This document shows positions 23,548 through 31,962 of a stretch of DNA of 64,000 nucleotides, piece by piece. The notes under the pieces were generated by a model. The model made no database searches. It had not been told where the DNA came from and saw only the letters and a program-made list of their open reading frames with translations. The position numbers and the translations under genes are program-made. Source of the stretch: Cytophagaceae bacterium (lineage in GTDB: Bacteria > Bacteroidota > Bacteroidia > Cytophagales > Spirosomataceae); assembly GCA_027486845.1 (NCBI GenBank), contig JAIXOL010000021.1, positions 1 through 64,000 on the forward strand, in the 5' to 3' direction. Positions within the stretch are counted from its first letter, which is position 1, and each line of letters begins with the position of its first letter.

Positions 23548-24387
23548 CTAATTATCTAGTCTAAAAAAAACAGGGATTGTGAATTTAACTCTTACGTTTC
23601 TTCCATTTTGTTTGCCTGCAATCCATTTTGGCATGAGTTTTACTACTCGCATTGCTTCCTCATCACAACCAAATCCGATGCCTTTCATTGTTTCGATGTC
23701 GGTAATACTACCATCTTTTTCAACAATAAAACTCAAGAAAACTTTACCTTGAATATTAGCTCGTTGAGCAGCACTTGGGTATTTGAGATTCTTGCCTAAA
23801 AACTTATACATCTCGCTATTTCCGCCCATAAATGATGGTTGTACTTCGACGGTTATAAATGCAGTATTATCTTCTTCGATTTCAAGAACTTTCGTTACTG
23901 CTGTTGGGGCTTCAGTTGGTGGTTCGGCTGCAATTTCATTTGTTTCAATTCCATCCTGCGTTTTATTGCTAATAACAGCATTTTCCAATTCTTCAGGTGT
24001 TGGTGGTGGCATTTCATTATTTGTTTCTTCTACAACTTCTGGAATAAGGAATTTGATGGTTTTTAATTGTTCAACAGGCTTAGGTGGTTCGGGTTCTTTA
24101 GGTTTTTCGATTATAGGCAGTTCTTCATCGGGTAGTTTCTGAACATTGATAACTACTCCATCTTTGTCTAAATTCTCATCTTTCTGTCTCGCAAAAAGAA
24201 AGTTAGTGAGCAGCATCAAAAGAAAACAACTAACACCAATCATCAAGGCACGATTGATATTTGTGGTGTAATGGGTTCGAAGCTCATAAGCTCCGTAAGC
24301 CTTGTTTCGATTTTCAAAAACGATGTCATCGAGTGTACTCGGAATGGGCAAAGCAGTAGCTTGCACGTCTTGTGTGTAAGGTTTCAT
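23548..24387 (-). CDS. energy transducer TonB
   Basis: A 279-residue protein linking the ExbBD proton-driven motor to outer-membrane receptors. An N-terminal cytoplasmic segment (NRNKAYGAYELRTHY, typical of Bacteroidota TonB) is followed by one TM helix (about 48-66). A Pro/Glu-rich periplasmic spacer (about 85-185) leads to a C-terminal TonB domain (about 195-279: NLKYPSAAQRANIQGKVFLS, VKFTIPVFFRL). ExbB/ExbD are not in the window, and the placement between two polyamine genes appears incidental. Confidence 0.93.
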   Translation of the reverse strand: MKPYTQDVQATALPIPSTLDDIVFENRNKAYGAYELRTHYTTNINRALMIGVSCFLLMLLTNFLFARQKDENLDKDGVVINVQKLPDEELPIIEKPKEPEPPKPVEQLKTIKFLIPEVVEETNNEMPPPTPEELENAVISNKTQDGIETNEIAAEPPTEAPTAVTKVLEIEEDNTAFITVEVQPSFMGGNSEMYKFLGKNLKYPSAAQRANIQGKVFLSFIVEKDGSITDIETMKGIGFGCDEEAMRVVKLMPKWIAGKQNGRNVRVKFTIPVFFRLDN

Positions 24388-24526
24388 TTTATTTAAAATT
24401 TAAGTTGAAAATTTGTAGTTTCGCTGAACTACGACACAATCTTAGAAAAGAAAAATGAGCTGTGCAAGCAAATGAGGAAATATATTTAGATATTTGTATA
24501 AATATATATTTTATGTGTGAAAAATA

Positions 24527-24573
24527 AAAAGTGGCACACTTTATTATCCTAAATAATAAAGTGTGCCACTTTT
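24527..24573. terminator. 21-bp perfect hairpin, bidirectional terminator
   Basis: A 21-bp perfect stem: 24527-24547 (beginning AAAAGTGGCACACT) pairs with 24553-24573 around CCTAA. It carries A-run and T-run ends. It is located downstream of the carboxynorspermidine synthase gene, and the stem is unusually long for a simple terminator. Confidence 0.8.
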
Positions 24574-24624
24574 AGTATTTCATATTTTTTTATCGCCCAT
24601 CAACTGAGTAAATGGGCTAAAAAA

Positions 24625-25836
24625 TCAATATTCATGAGGTAAAACACCATTTATTTGCTCATGCCAAGGCAAACCTTGTGTATTGAGCAAATCCATGAAA
24701 GGGTCTGGGTTAAGTTCTTCACAGTTCCAAACGCCCGCTTTTTGCCATTCTGGGTTGGTAAGCATTAGCATTGCACCAATCATGGCTGGTACGCCAGTTG
24801 TATATGATACCGCCTGTGCTTTTACTTCTTTGTAGCATTCGGCGTGGTCGCAGTTATTCCAAACGTAGTAAGTTTTGTCTTTTCCGCCTTCAATACCTTT
24901 GATTTGACAACCGATTGAAGTTTGGCCTGTATAGTTTTCTCCTAAAGTATCAGGAGCTGGTAGAACTGCTTTCAAAAACTCTAGCGGAACGATGTCCATT
25001 CCATTAAATTTCACTGGGTCGATTCTAGTCATACCTACGTTTTGAAGCACTTCGAGGTGAGTCAAATATGCTTGGCCGAAAGTCATCCAGAATCTTGCAC
25101 GTTTCAAAGTCGGGAAGTTTTTTACCAAAGACTCAAGTTCTTCGTGGTATAAAACATAAGATTCTTTTGGGCCGATTCCTGGGTAATCAATGGCTTTATG
25201 AATCGACATTGGAGCGATTTCTACCCATTCGCCGTTTTCCCAATAACGACCGTTTTGAGTAATTTCACGAATATTAATTTCGGGATTAAAGTTTGTCGCA
25301 AATGCCTTTCCGTGATCGCCTGCATTGCAGTCAATGATATCAAGATAGTGCATTTCATCAAATTGATGTTTGTTGGCATACGAACAGTAAACTTGCGTAA
25401 CACCTGGGTCGAAGCCACAACCCAAAAGTGCCATCAAACCAGCTTCTTTAAAACGATCTTGATATGCCCATTGCCAGCTATATTCAAATTTGGCCACATC
25501 TTTCGGCTCATAATTTGCTGTATCCATATAGTTCACGCCAGTTTCTAAACAAGCATCCATAATGGTAAGGTCTTGGTATGGAAGGGCTACATTGATTACC
25601 ATTTTGGGTTGAAAACTTTTGATAAGTTCAACCAATTCGGGTACGTTGTCGGCATCAACTTTTGCCGTTTGGATTTTCACACCGTGCATTTCCTCAATAT
25701 CTCCTGCGATTTTATCACATTTCGATTTTGTGCGACTTGCCAACATGATTTCGGTAAAAACTTGAGAGTTCATCGCACATTTATGAGCGACAACGCTGCC
25801 GACTCCGCCGGCACCAATAATAATAACTTTTGACAT
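24625..25836 (-). CDS. carboxynorspermidine synthase (saccharopine dehydrogenase family)
   Basis: A 403-residue NAD(P)H enzyme condensing aspartate semialdehyde with a diamine, giving carboxy(nor)spermidine for NspC. The Rossmann motif VIIIGAGGVGSVVAHKCA (about 4-21) is followed by NVALPYQDLTIMDACLETGV, LLGCGFDPGVTQVYCSYA and a C-terminal saccharopine-reductase domain. The sequence type and the nearby nspC favour this over lysine metabolism. A TATCTTTG box lies upstream on the minus strand (25965-25972). Confidence 0.9.
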   Translation of the reverse strand: MSKVIIIGAGGVGSVVAHKCAMNSQVFTEIMLASRTKSKCDKIAGDIEEMHGVKIQTAKVDADNVPELVELIKSFQPKMVINVALPYQDLTIMDACLETGVNYMDTANYEPKDVAKFEYSWQWAYQDRFKEAGLMALLGCGFDPGVTQVYCSYANKHQFDEMHYLDIIDCNAGDHGKAFATNFNPEINIREITQNGRYWENGEWVEIAPMSIHKAIDYPGIGPKESYVLYHEELESLVKNFPTLKRARFWMTFGQAYLTHLEVLQNVGMTRIDPVKFNGMDIVPLEFLKAVLPAPDTLGENYTGQTSIGCQIKGIEGGKDKTYYVWNNCDHAECYKEVKAQAVSYTTGVPAMIGAMLMLTNPEWQKAGVWNCEELNPDPFMDLLNTQGLPWHEQINGVLPHEY

Positions 25837-26183
25837 TCTTGACTCTAATTAAACTGATTTATCAGATTTGCCTGATTTTATGATGAATTTGATTCGTCTT
25901 TGCTTATCCAAAATGCTATGGAACAAAAGATAACGATAGATATTTTGGTGAATATAAAGCTATGCAAAGATACTACTTGAAATAGATATGAGCATATAAA
26001 TTGTGTTATGTTTTTTGAAAATATCAATTACCGTTTAATAAGTTTATTCTAAACAAGAAATCTTTTTGGAATATTTTCGTTTAGTTTGATAAGGATTGTA
26101 ATTTAAATATTGAAGTTTTAATGTGACTTCTATATTGAAATTGCATCTAAATACAAACTCCATATAAACTAAATTTAAATGTT
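25837..26183. other. intergenic region
   Basis: 347 nt between divergent units. It holds the TATCTTTG box for the synthase gene (minus) and otherwise only AT-rich sequence. No RNA structure is recognised. Confidence 0.5.
25965..25972 (-). promoter_or_regulatory. Bacteroidota -7 box (TATCTTTG)
   Basis: TAnnTTTG on the minus strand about 130 nt before the carboxynorspermidine synthase start. No exact -33 TTTG. Confidence 0.4.
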
Positions 26184-26300
26184 ATGAACAAATTAGCTAA
26201 ATCTGAATCTCAAATGAAGTATGCTGAATTATTATTAATCAGCGGCCTTACGGTAGCAGTTGCTATTGGATTGTATTTTACCAACGTTAAACTTTGGTAG
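26184..26300 (+). CDS. 38-residue single-TM peptide
   Basis: A small frame from ATG 26184 to TAG 26300: a polar N-terminus (MNKLAKSESQMKYAE), one hydrophobic helix (LLLISGLTVAVAIGLYF) and the tail TNVKLW. It is followed 40 nt later by a good terminator in the right orientation, which supports a real short transcript. The family is not recognised. Single-TM peptides of this size often modulate membrane enzymes, but nothing here shows a partner. Confidence 0.6.
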   Translation: MNKLAKSESQMKYAELLLISGLTVAVAIGLYFTNVKLW

Positions 26301-26340
26301 ATTTCAAAATTTTATTTCCTTATCTAATTAAAAATAAACA

Positions 26341-26370
26341 AAAATCCCCGTACAATTACGGGGATTTTTT
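26341..26370. terminator. bidirectional terminator
   Basis: AAAATCCCCGTA pairs with TACGGGGATTTT (12 bp, 4-nt loop), with TTTTTT on the plus side and T-rich sequence on the minus side. It serves the 38-residue peptide gene and pgk. Confidence 0.92.
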
Positions 26371-26409
26371 ATTTGTTTGTATAGGCCGTTCTAATCTCTA
26401 TAAAAAAAA

Positions 26410-27597
26410 TTAGGCAAGGGCAGCTACGCCTGGCAAAGTTTTACCTTCCATGTATTCGAGTAATGCACCGCCTCCTGTTGAAACATAAGAAACACGGTCG
26501 CCGAAACCAGCGTTGTTGATAGCCGAAGCTGAATCACCACCACCAATAAGGGAGAATGCACCGTTTTCTTCAGTTGCTTTTACTACAGCCTCCGCGATAG
26601 CATTTGTACCTGTCGCAAAATTCGGAAATTCAAATACACCCATTGGGCCATTCCAAAGAATAGTTTTTGATTTTAAAATTGTTTCAGTAAAAAGCTTGAC
26701 TGATTCAGGGCCAATATCAAAACCTTCCCACTCCTCACCAATCTGACCCGTTGCTACTGTCATTCGATTGGCATCGTTCGAAAATTTATCGCCGCAAACA
26801 TTGTCAAGCGGCATAATAAGATTTACACCTTTTGTTTTTGCTTTTTCGATTAGCTCCAAAGCCAAAGGCATTTTATCTGCTTCTAAAAGCGATTTCCCGA
26901 TTGCTCCACCTTGTGCTTTTGTGAAAGTATAAGTCATACCGCCTCCAATGATGAGGTTATCAACTTTATCCAACAAACGCTCAATTAATAAAATTTTGTC
27001 AGAAATTTTTGCACCACCCATAATGGCCGTAAATGGACGCTCGGCGTGATTTAAGATTTTTTCGGCGTTTTCAACTTCTGCTTGCATTACATAGCCACAA
27101 ACACGGTCTGCAAAGAATTGACCTATAATAGCTGTAGAAGCGTGAGCTCGGTGAGCAGTGCCGAAGGCGTCATTTACCCAAACATTACCAAGTTTCGATA
27201 ATTTTTCAGCAAACGCTACATCACCTTTTTCTTCTTCTTTATAAAAACGAAGGTTTTCGAGTAAAAGGACTTCACCTGCTTCGAGGTTGGCAGCTTGTTC
27301 GATTGCCGATGCTCCGATACAATCATCTGAAAATTTCACTTGTAAGCCCAAAATTACCGAAAGTGGATTTACTAAGTGTTTGAGTGAGTATTTCTCGGTT
27401 GGACCATCTTTCGGTCGGCCTAAGTGCGACATTAAGATACACGAACCACCATCTTTCAAGATTTTCTTGATTGTTGGAATCGTGGCAGTGATACGAGTAT
27501 CATCTGTAATTTCGTACTTGTCATTAAGAGGTACGTTAAAATCTACTCTAATGAGGGCTTTTTTACCCGAAAAATCGTAAGTGTCTAAGGTTTTCAT
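26410..27597 (-). CDS. pgk: phosphoglycerate kinase
   Basis: A 395-residue glycolytic enzyme transferring phosphate between 1,3-bisphosphoglycerate and ADP. The N-domain signature is KKALIRVDFNVPLNDKYEITDDTRI; the substrate-binding MSHLGRPKDGP follows. The nucleotide site includes GGAKISDKI, and the C-terminal loop is GGGDSASAI near 350. Length and architecture are standard. A TATATTTG box lies upstream at 27699-27706 on the minus strand. Confidence 0.97.
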   Translation of the reverse strand: MKTLDTYDFSGKKALIRVDFNVPLNDKYEITDDTRITATIPTIKKILKDGGSCILMSHLGRPKDGPTEKYSLKHLVNPLSVILGLQVKFSDDCIGASAIEQAANLEAGEVLLLENLRFYKEEEKGDVAFAEKLSKLGNVWVNDAFGTAHRAHASTAIIGQFFADRVCGYVMQAEVENAEKILNHAERPFTAIMGGAKISDKILLIERLLDKVDNLIIGGGMTYTFTKAQGGAIGKSLLEADKMPLALELIEKAKTKGVNLIMPLDNVCGDKFSNDANRMTVATGQIGEEWEGFDIGPESVKLFTETILKSKTILWNGPMGVFEFPNFATGTNAIAEAVVKATEENGAFSLIGGGDSASAINNAGFGDRVSYVSTGGGALLEYMEGKTLPGVAALA

Positions 27598-27698
27598 TCA
27601 ATAATGAATATTACAGTGAATGGGCGTTCGAGCAAATGAGTAAATTTACTCATTTTTTATAGCTCAAACATCAAAAAAGGCTTTTTAAGAATCTTTTA

Positions 27699-27706
27699 CA
27701 AATATA
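27699..27706 (-). promoter_or_regulatory. Bacteroidota -7 box (TATATTTG) of pgk
   Basis: TAnnTTTG on the minus strand about 100 nt before the pgk ATG; the -33 box is not clear. Confidence 0.4.
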
Positions 27707-27829
27707 AATTTTCTTTTCGCTTTAATCACGAAATTCTACCATGATTCTTCGGTTATTTATATAAAAAACATTGAAAAATTATATTTTTTCTTTGCTAAAT
27801 AAAATCTCGTTTTGTTTGGCTGACAACTT

Positions 27830-27864
27830 TTTGATTAAGGATGTCGTCTTTGTTAGTAGTTTTG
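27830..27864 (+). promoter_or_regulatory. candidate promoter
   Basis: TTTG (27830-27833), 23 nt, TAGTTTTG (27857-27864), about 15 nt before the ATG of the outer-membrane protein gene. This supports choosing the downstream ATG as start. Confidence 0.4.
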
Positions 27865-27878
27865 GCAATATTTACAGA

Positions 27879-28721
27879 ATGATGAAATCTATATTCTTGT
27901 TTTTGTGCGTGATGTTAGGTCTTTTTACTGAGTTGAAGGCTCAGGAAGACGAGGAATATTATAAGCCACCAAGTAAACGCTTAGATGTCAGAAATAATAC
28001 CTACCCAAATCTTGACCGTAAAGCAGTGAGTCTTTATTTAGGGCTTGAAGGTGGTTTTAAACTCAATTATGCGTCGCTAAGCAATTCTATTGGAAATTTG
28101 GTGAGTAGTCAAAATAATAACGATTTTTCGTGGGGGATATCAGTAGGTTATAATTCTGATAATAAATGGGCAGTAGAGACTGGTTACCTAAAAAATCCTG
28201 TTTATTTTGTTCAATCGGTTTCATCTGGTAGGGGAGCTCCATTTACCTACCGTATCGGAACAATACTCAATACAATACCATTGAGGTATAAATATAAAGT
28301 GCTAAATCTCGACGTGATTACTAAAAGTGCTGCTATATATGTGGGTGGCGGGGTTTTGCTAAATACGAATGCTAAAGAGCGAATGGTTTTTGCAAGAACA
28401 TTTACTGGAGTGTCGGGTAATGCTATAAAAAGAGATACAATAAGATTAATTTCTGAGTCATTTACAACAAAAAAGCTCTTTGCGGCTTTTGAGCTACAGA
28501 CAGAGCTACAAGGCCGTGTGACCAATGGATTTTACATCAGTTTATTTGGCAGAATGAATTTTGCACCGAGTGGAGGTTTGCGTTCGGATTTGGTTTATAA
28601 ACAAAATTCAAATAAAATAGGTGAGGCAACTCAGTCTTTGAAAGGAATAAGTTATAATTTTGGACTCTTATTAAGATTAGATCTTGCAAGAGGTTATAAA
28701 TATCAGAGCCAAGTTGAATGA
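27879..28721 (+). CDS. outer-membrane beta-barrel-like protein
   Basis: An exported protein of about 280 residues. The signal peptide MMKSIFLFLCVMLGLFTELKAQ is cleaved before EDEEYY. Alternating amphipathic strands (VSLYLGLEGGFKLNYASL, FSWGISVGYNSDNKWAVETG, ISYNFGLLLRLDLA) suggest an 8-12 strand barrel. The family is not recognised. The frame extends upstream to a TTG at 27771, but ATG 27879/27882 gives a clean signal peptide and a promoter-like site precedes it. The stop overlaps the next start (ATGA), so the glycosyltransferase gene is co-translated. Confidence 0.7.
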   Translation: MMKSIFLFLCVMLGLFTELKAQEDEEYYKPPSKRLDVRNNTYPNLDRKAVSLYLGLEGGFKLNYASLSNSIGNLVSSQNNNDFSWGISVGYNSDNKWAVETGYLKNPVYFVQSVSSGRGAPFTYRIGTILNTIPLRYKYKVLNLDVITKSAAIYVGGGVLLNTNAKERMVFARTFTGVSGNAIKRDTIRLISESFTTKKLFAAFELQTELQGRVTNGFYISLFGRMNFAPSGGLRSDLVYKQNSNKIGEATQSLKGISYNFGLLLRLDLARGYKYQSQVE

Positions 28722-29959
28722 ATCGAAAAGTTGTCATAGTTAATCGGCATTACCCACCAAATCCTGGCATAACAGGGGAATCGGCTTGGGATTTGGCCAA
28801 ATATCTCATCAAAAATCATCAATTCGAAGTGCATATCGTTCATATCGAAGGTAACGACGATGGTGGCGGTGCTAAGCGTATTCCTGTGGGTATTGTACAC
28901 ACACTGTCAAGTATTTATGATGGAAAAAACAAGGTTTTGAAGCAATTTGCGGGTTTTTTGGATGGTTTTATACTTATCCGAAAAGCTATGAAAATTGACA
29001 AAAGTGCTACAATTATCGTAATGACCAGTCCGCCATTGTTGCCATTTTGGGCTTCTATGTTGCTCAAACGCGGAACGCCGCCCGGCGGAACGCCGCCAGG
29101 GGGAACGTTGCCCGAACGAAAATGGGCTTTGTGGTCAATGGATTTATTTCCCGAAGCCTTCGTAGCGATAGGCATGATTGCTGAGAAAAGTGCTGTTTAT
29201 CAATGGTTTTTGAAGAAAACTTACAAGAATGCTCCAAATAAATTGATTGCTTTGGGGCGAAAACAAGCGGAGGTTTTAGAAGAAAAGTATTATAAGCAGT
29301 CCACAATCAACAGTAGGCAGCAATCCGCTCAAAAGTCAACAGGTAAATTAGATACTACGATTCTTCCCTGTGGTGTGATTTTTCATCAGACTTATGAAAG
29401 TCAGTTGCCTACATGGCGAAAAATCGATAATAAAATCTATTTTGGTTATTGTGGAAACTTGAATGATGCACATAATGAGAATTTTCTGATAGAATTTATT
29501 AAGGCTTTTGACCCCGAAAAACATCATTTGATATTAGCTCTTTACGGCAAAAAAGCTCAGAATGTGCTTGAACTTGCTAAAAACTATGAAGGAATTACCA
29601 TTTTGCCGAATGTGCCACGAAGCCAACTCAACTTTTTAGATGTGCATTTGGTGAGTTTATTGACAGAATATACACATTTGATGATTCCATCAAAAGCCGT
29701 GAGTGCGGTTGCGGCTGGCGGTGCAATTTTGTTTTGTGGAAGTCAAGAAAGTGACAACTGGGATATGCTACAAGATGCCGCTTGGCTAATTCGCGAAGAA
29801 GTTGATTTGAGCGAACAGATTAGAGAATATTTGAGTACTTTGACAGCCGAAGATTTGAACCAAAAAAAACATAATGCCCAAAAACTAAATACGGATTTAC
29901 AAAAAAATGTGCTGAAAGCATATGAAGAAATAGCCGATTTTTGTAAAACAGGTTTATAA
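28718..29959 (+). CDS. glycosyltransferase, family 4 type (GT-B)
   Basis: A 413-residue GT-B glycosyltransferase resembling WbuB-like enzymes. N-terminal VVIVNRHYPPNPGITGESAW is the acceptor-domain start; the C-terminal nucleotide-sugar domain (about 235-400) has FGYCGNLNDAHNENFL, ITILPNVPRSQL and IPSKAVSAVAAGGAILFCG. The segment RGTPPGGTPPGGTLPER (about 118-134) is a translated tandem of a GC-rich DNA repeat (29068-29112) inserted in frame before KWALWSMDLFPEA. It probably acts in surface polysaccharide assembly. Confidence 0.85.
   Translation: MNRKVVIVNRHYPPNPGITGESAWDLAKYLIKNHQFEVHIVHIEGNDDGGGAKRIPVGIVHTLSSIYDGKNKVLKQFAGFLDGFILIRKAMKIDKSATIIVMTSPPLLPFWASMLLKRGTPPGGTPPGGTLPERKWALWSMDLFPEAFVAIGMIAEKSAVYQWFLKKTYKNAPNKLIALGRKQAEVLEEKYYKQSTINSRQQSAQKSTGKLDTTILPCGVIFHQTYESQLPTWRKIDNKIYFGYCGNLNDAHNENFLIEFIKAFDPEKHHLILALYGKKAQNVLELAKNYEGITILPNVPRSQLNFLDVHLVSLLTEYTHLMIPSKAVSAVAAGGAILFCGSQESDNWDMLQDAAWLIREEVDLSEQIREYLSTLTAEDLNQKKHNAQKLNTDLQKNVLKAYEEIADFCKTGL
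29068..29112. repeat. three 15-nt GC-rich repeat units inside a glycosyltransferase gene
   Basis: Unit GGCGGAACGCCGCCC in three consecutive variants (CGCGGAACGCCGCCC; GGCGGAACGCCGCCA; GGGGGAACGTTGCCC), read as (G-T-P-P-G)n. Related copies are at 20308, 30169, 36421, 42285 and 50965. Confidence 0.8.
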
Positions 29960-29988
29960 CCTATTTAGCCAGAAAAAACAGTAATAAT

Positions 29989-31290
29989 TTATAAGGCCAT
30001 GCTTCTATAAACTTCCAAATATTGCTCAATTACCACTTTTTCAGAATAATTATCCACCACTTTTTGACGAGCATTTTTTGAGAGTTCATCACAGTTTGCA
30101 TCAAACAAAACCCATTTCATACCTTCTGCCAAACTTTCGGCTGATTTGTATTTTGCTAAGAAACCTGTGGGCGGCACTCCGCTTGATTGGTTTTTAATCA
30201 TTTCTGGAATTCCACCAACTTCAAAACCAACAGCTGGCGTACCACAAGCCATTGCTTCCATGATTGTATTTGGTAGATTTTCTTGAATTGAAGAAGTAAC
30301 AAAAACATCGGCGGCCGAATAAATCGAAACGATTTGATTGACATCAGCGATTCTACCCAATGCGTATGCTTTAAAAGGTAGCTTTTGAATAATTTCTGCA
30401 TCGCTTTCGCCTAAGATTACTAATTCAATATCTTGATGATGGGAATGTTGTGTTTTTAAAATCTCTAAAGCTTCTTGAAAATAACTAAATCCTTTCCAAA
30501 TAACCGAAATCTTTGCCGCTACAAAAAGGATTAGTTTTTTATCAATTGGCAAGCCCAGTTTTATTCTTGCATCAACTTTATTTTTTGGCGAAAAAAGATT
30601 AGTATCCAAAGGATTTGGAATAGCTTTCACCGAAAAACCTTTCAATAAACTACTTTTTTTTGCCCGATTACTCAACCATTGGCTACAAGCGACCATATTT
30701 ACCCCCTTCCTATTAGGGAGGGTTGGGGTGGGGTTAAAAATTGTATTTTTTCGTTGCCAAATCTTATTCGATAAATCAGTCGGTAATGGATTTTTTAGAT
30801 ATTGAATACAATTTCCGCAAGAATTTTGGTAGTTTTCACAGTCGCCGCTATGATGACAGCCGCCAGTAAAAGCCCACATATCGTGTAGTGTCCAGACGAT
30901 AGGTTTATTGAGTTTAAATAACTTTTCGAGAGATTTTAATGATAAAAAGCCAAAATTTATCCAATGCAAATGAATAATATCTGCTTCTTGTACGAGCGGA
31001 TGCTCCGAAATATCAATACCCGAATTGGCAGGCGAAAATGCAAAACGGACTTCTTTATTTTTTTCTTGAAATTTGAAGTAGAGTCGCTCTCGTACGAATC
31101 GTTCAAAAGCCAGTTTTTTTTGTAGCCAAGTTTCGGCAATCGCCTTTACTTTTGGATTATCTCGCTTTTTTTCTTGTACCAACATTGTTACTTCAATGCC
31201 TTCAGTTTTCTCCAAAATAGCCAATAAACGCAGGCATGCAATAGCTGCCCCACCCATGGCATCGTCTGTATTGATAAGTAGAATTTTCAA
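29989..31290 (-). CDS. glycosyltransferase family 4 protein
   Basis: A 433-residue GT-B enzyme. MKILLINTDDAMGGAAIACLRLL (start TTG at 31290) and HLHWINFGFLS, VWTLHDMWAFTGGCHHSGDC belong to the N-domain. FVAAKISVIWKGFSYFQEAL, VFVTSSIQENLPNTIMEAMACGTPAVGF (E-x7-E donor motif) and EGMKWVL belong to the C-domain. Two inserts match dispersed DNA repeats: NPTPTLPNRKG (DNA 30700-30735) and SGVPPT (DNA 30169-30183). Convergent with the previous glycosyltransferase; likely surface glycan assembly. Confidence 0.9.
   Translation of the reverse strand: MKILLINTDDAMGGAAIACLRLLAILEKTEGIEVTMLVQEKKRDNPKVKAIAETWLQKKLAFERFVRERLYFKFQEKNKEVRFAFSPANSGIDISEHPLVQEADIIHLHWINFGFLSLKSLEKLFKLNKPIVWTLHDMWAFTGGCHHSGDCENYQNSCGNCIQYLKNPLPTDLSNKIWQRKNTIFNPTPTLPNRKGVNMVACSQWLSNRAKKSSLLKGFSVKAIPNPLDTNLFSPKNKVDARIKLGLPIDKKLILFVAAKISVIWKGFSYFQEALEILKTQHSHHQDIELVILGESDAEIIQKLPFKAYALGRIADVNQIVSIYSAADVFVTSSIQENLPNTIMEAMACGTPAVGFEVGGIPEMIKNQSSGVPPTGFLAKYKSAESLAEGMKWVLFDANCDELSKNARQKVVDNYSEKVVIEQYLEVYRSMAL
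30169..30183. repeat. single 15-nt GC-rich repeat unit in a glycosyltransferase gene
   Basis: On the minus strand AGCGGAGTGCCGCCC, one unit of the family at 29068, in frame and coding SGVPP. Confidence 0.6.
30700..30735. repeat. C/G-rich dispersed repeat in a glycosyltransferase gene
   Basis: CCCCCTTCCTATTAGGGAGG followed by GTTGGGGTGGGG, a partially palindromic G/C-rich block in frame (coding NPTPTLPNRKG on the minus strand). Blocks of this style are common between genes in Bacteroidota; inside a gene they are unusual. Confidence 0.55.
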
Positions 31291-31414
31291 GCAGAAATAA
31301 GTTGATTTATAAAACTAAATGTAAATTACGTGATTTTTTATGAAAAAACAGTACGCTATCTATTTCACACCTCTCCGGTTTAATTTAACAGATTTTGTAT
31401 TTTTAAATAATAGT

Positions 31415-31431
31415 TTGTAAGTTTTATAAAG
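31415..31431. repeat. left copy of a 17-bp inverted repeat flanking an ECF unit
   Basis: TTGTAAGTTTTATAAAG; the exact reverse complement is at 32595-32611, just after the second gene of the unit. It overlaps the candidate -35 box. Confidence 0.7.
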
Positions 31432-31445
31432 GTTTTGCGACTAAT
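31416..31445 (+). promoter_or_regulatory. candidate ECF-type promoter
   Basis: TGTAAGTTTTA, 13 nt, ACTAAT: same architecture and spacing as 149-178 and 1691-1720 with slightly different boxes. It lies 25 nt before the ATG of the second ECF sigma gene, consistent with autoregulation by a related but distinct sigma factor. Confidence 0.5.
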
Positions 31446-31470
31446 TGTTCAAACGAATTTAATTATCGAA

Positions 31471-31962
31471 ATGGAAAAAGATTTTGTCGAAATGCTCAAT
31501 ACTCATCGAGGAATTATCTATAAAGTGTGCAATCTATATTGCTACAATGAAGAAGCAAAAAAAGACCTTTTTCAAGAAATTGTATTGCAGTTATGGAAGG
31601 CATATCCGAGTTTTAGAAACGAAGCTTTGAATACCTCATGGATGTATCGTATTGGACTAAATACTGCTATTTCTAATCTAAGAAAAGAAACTAAAAAGCC
31701 TGATAGAAAGACAATTACGGTAGAAGAATTTCAGATTCCTGATATAAGTTTTGATACTGACGAAGAAGAAAAATTGGGAATGCTAAAGCTAGCAATAGAA
31801 AAGCTTTCGGAAATAGAAAAGGCCATAATATTGCTTTATTTGGAAGAAAAAACTTATGATGAAATTGCCGAAATTATTGGTATTTCTAACTCTAATGTGG
31901 GAGTAAGACTGAATAGAATTAAACAAAAACTGGAGAAAATAATTAAATCAAATACGCTATGA
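31471..31962 (+). CDS. RNA polymerase sigma factor, ECF family
   Basis: An ECF sigma of about 163 residues with region 2 (YNEEAKKDLFQEIVLQLWKAYP, then NTSWMYRIGLNTAISNLRKE) and region 4 (LSEIEKAIILLYLEEKTYDE, then IAEIIGISNSNVGVRLNRIKQKL). ATG at 31471 is preferred over a TTG 12 codons upstream because the upstream residues are not sigma-like and would overlap the promoter. It overlaps the following membrane-protein gene by 4 nt (ATGA). Targets unknown; an ECF-like site lies directly upstream. Confidence 0.93.
   Translation: MEKDFVEMLNTHRGIIYKVCNLYCYNEEAKKDLFQEIVLQLWKAYPSFRNEALNTSWMYRIGLNTAISNLRKETKKPDRKTITVEEFQIPDISFDTDEEEKLGMLKLAIEKLSEIEKAIILLYLEEKTYDEIAEIIGISNSNVGVRLNRIKQKLEKIIKSNTL

Noticed and set aside
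28915-29306. Minus-strand frames with Pro/Gly repeats (GNVPPGGVPPGG)
   Set aside because: They are antisense readings of the GC-rich repeat within the glycosyltransferase gene, which is the supported gene.
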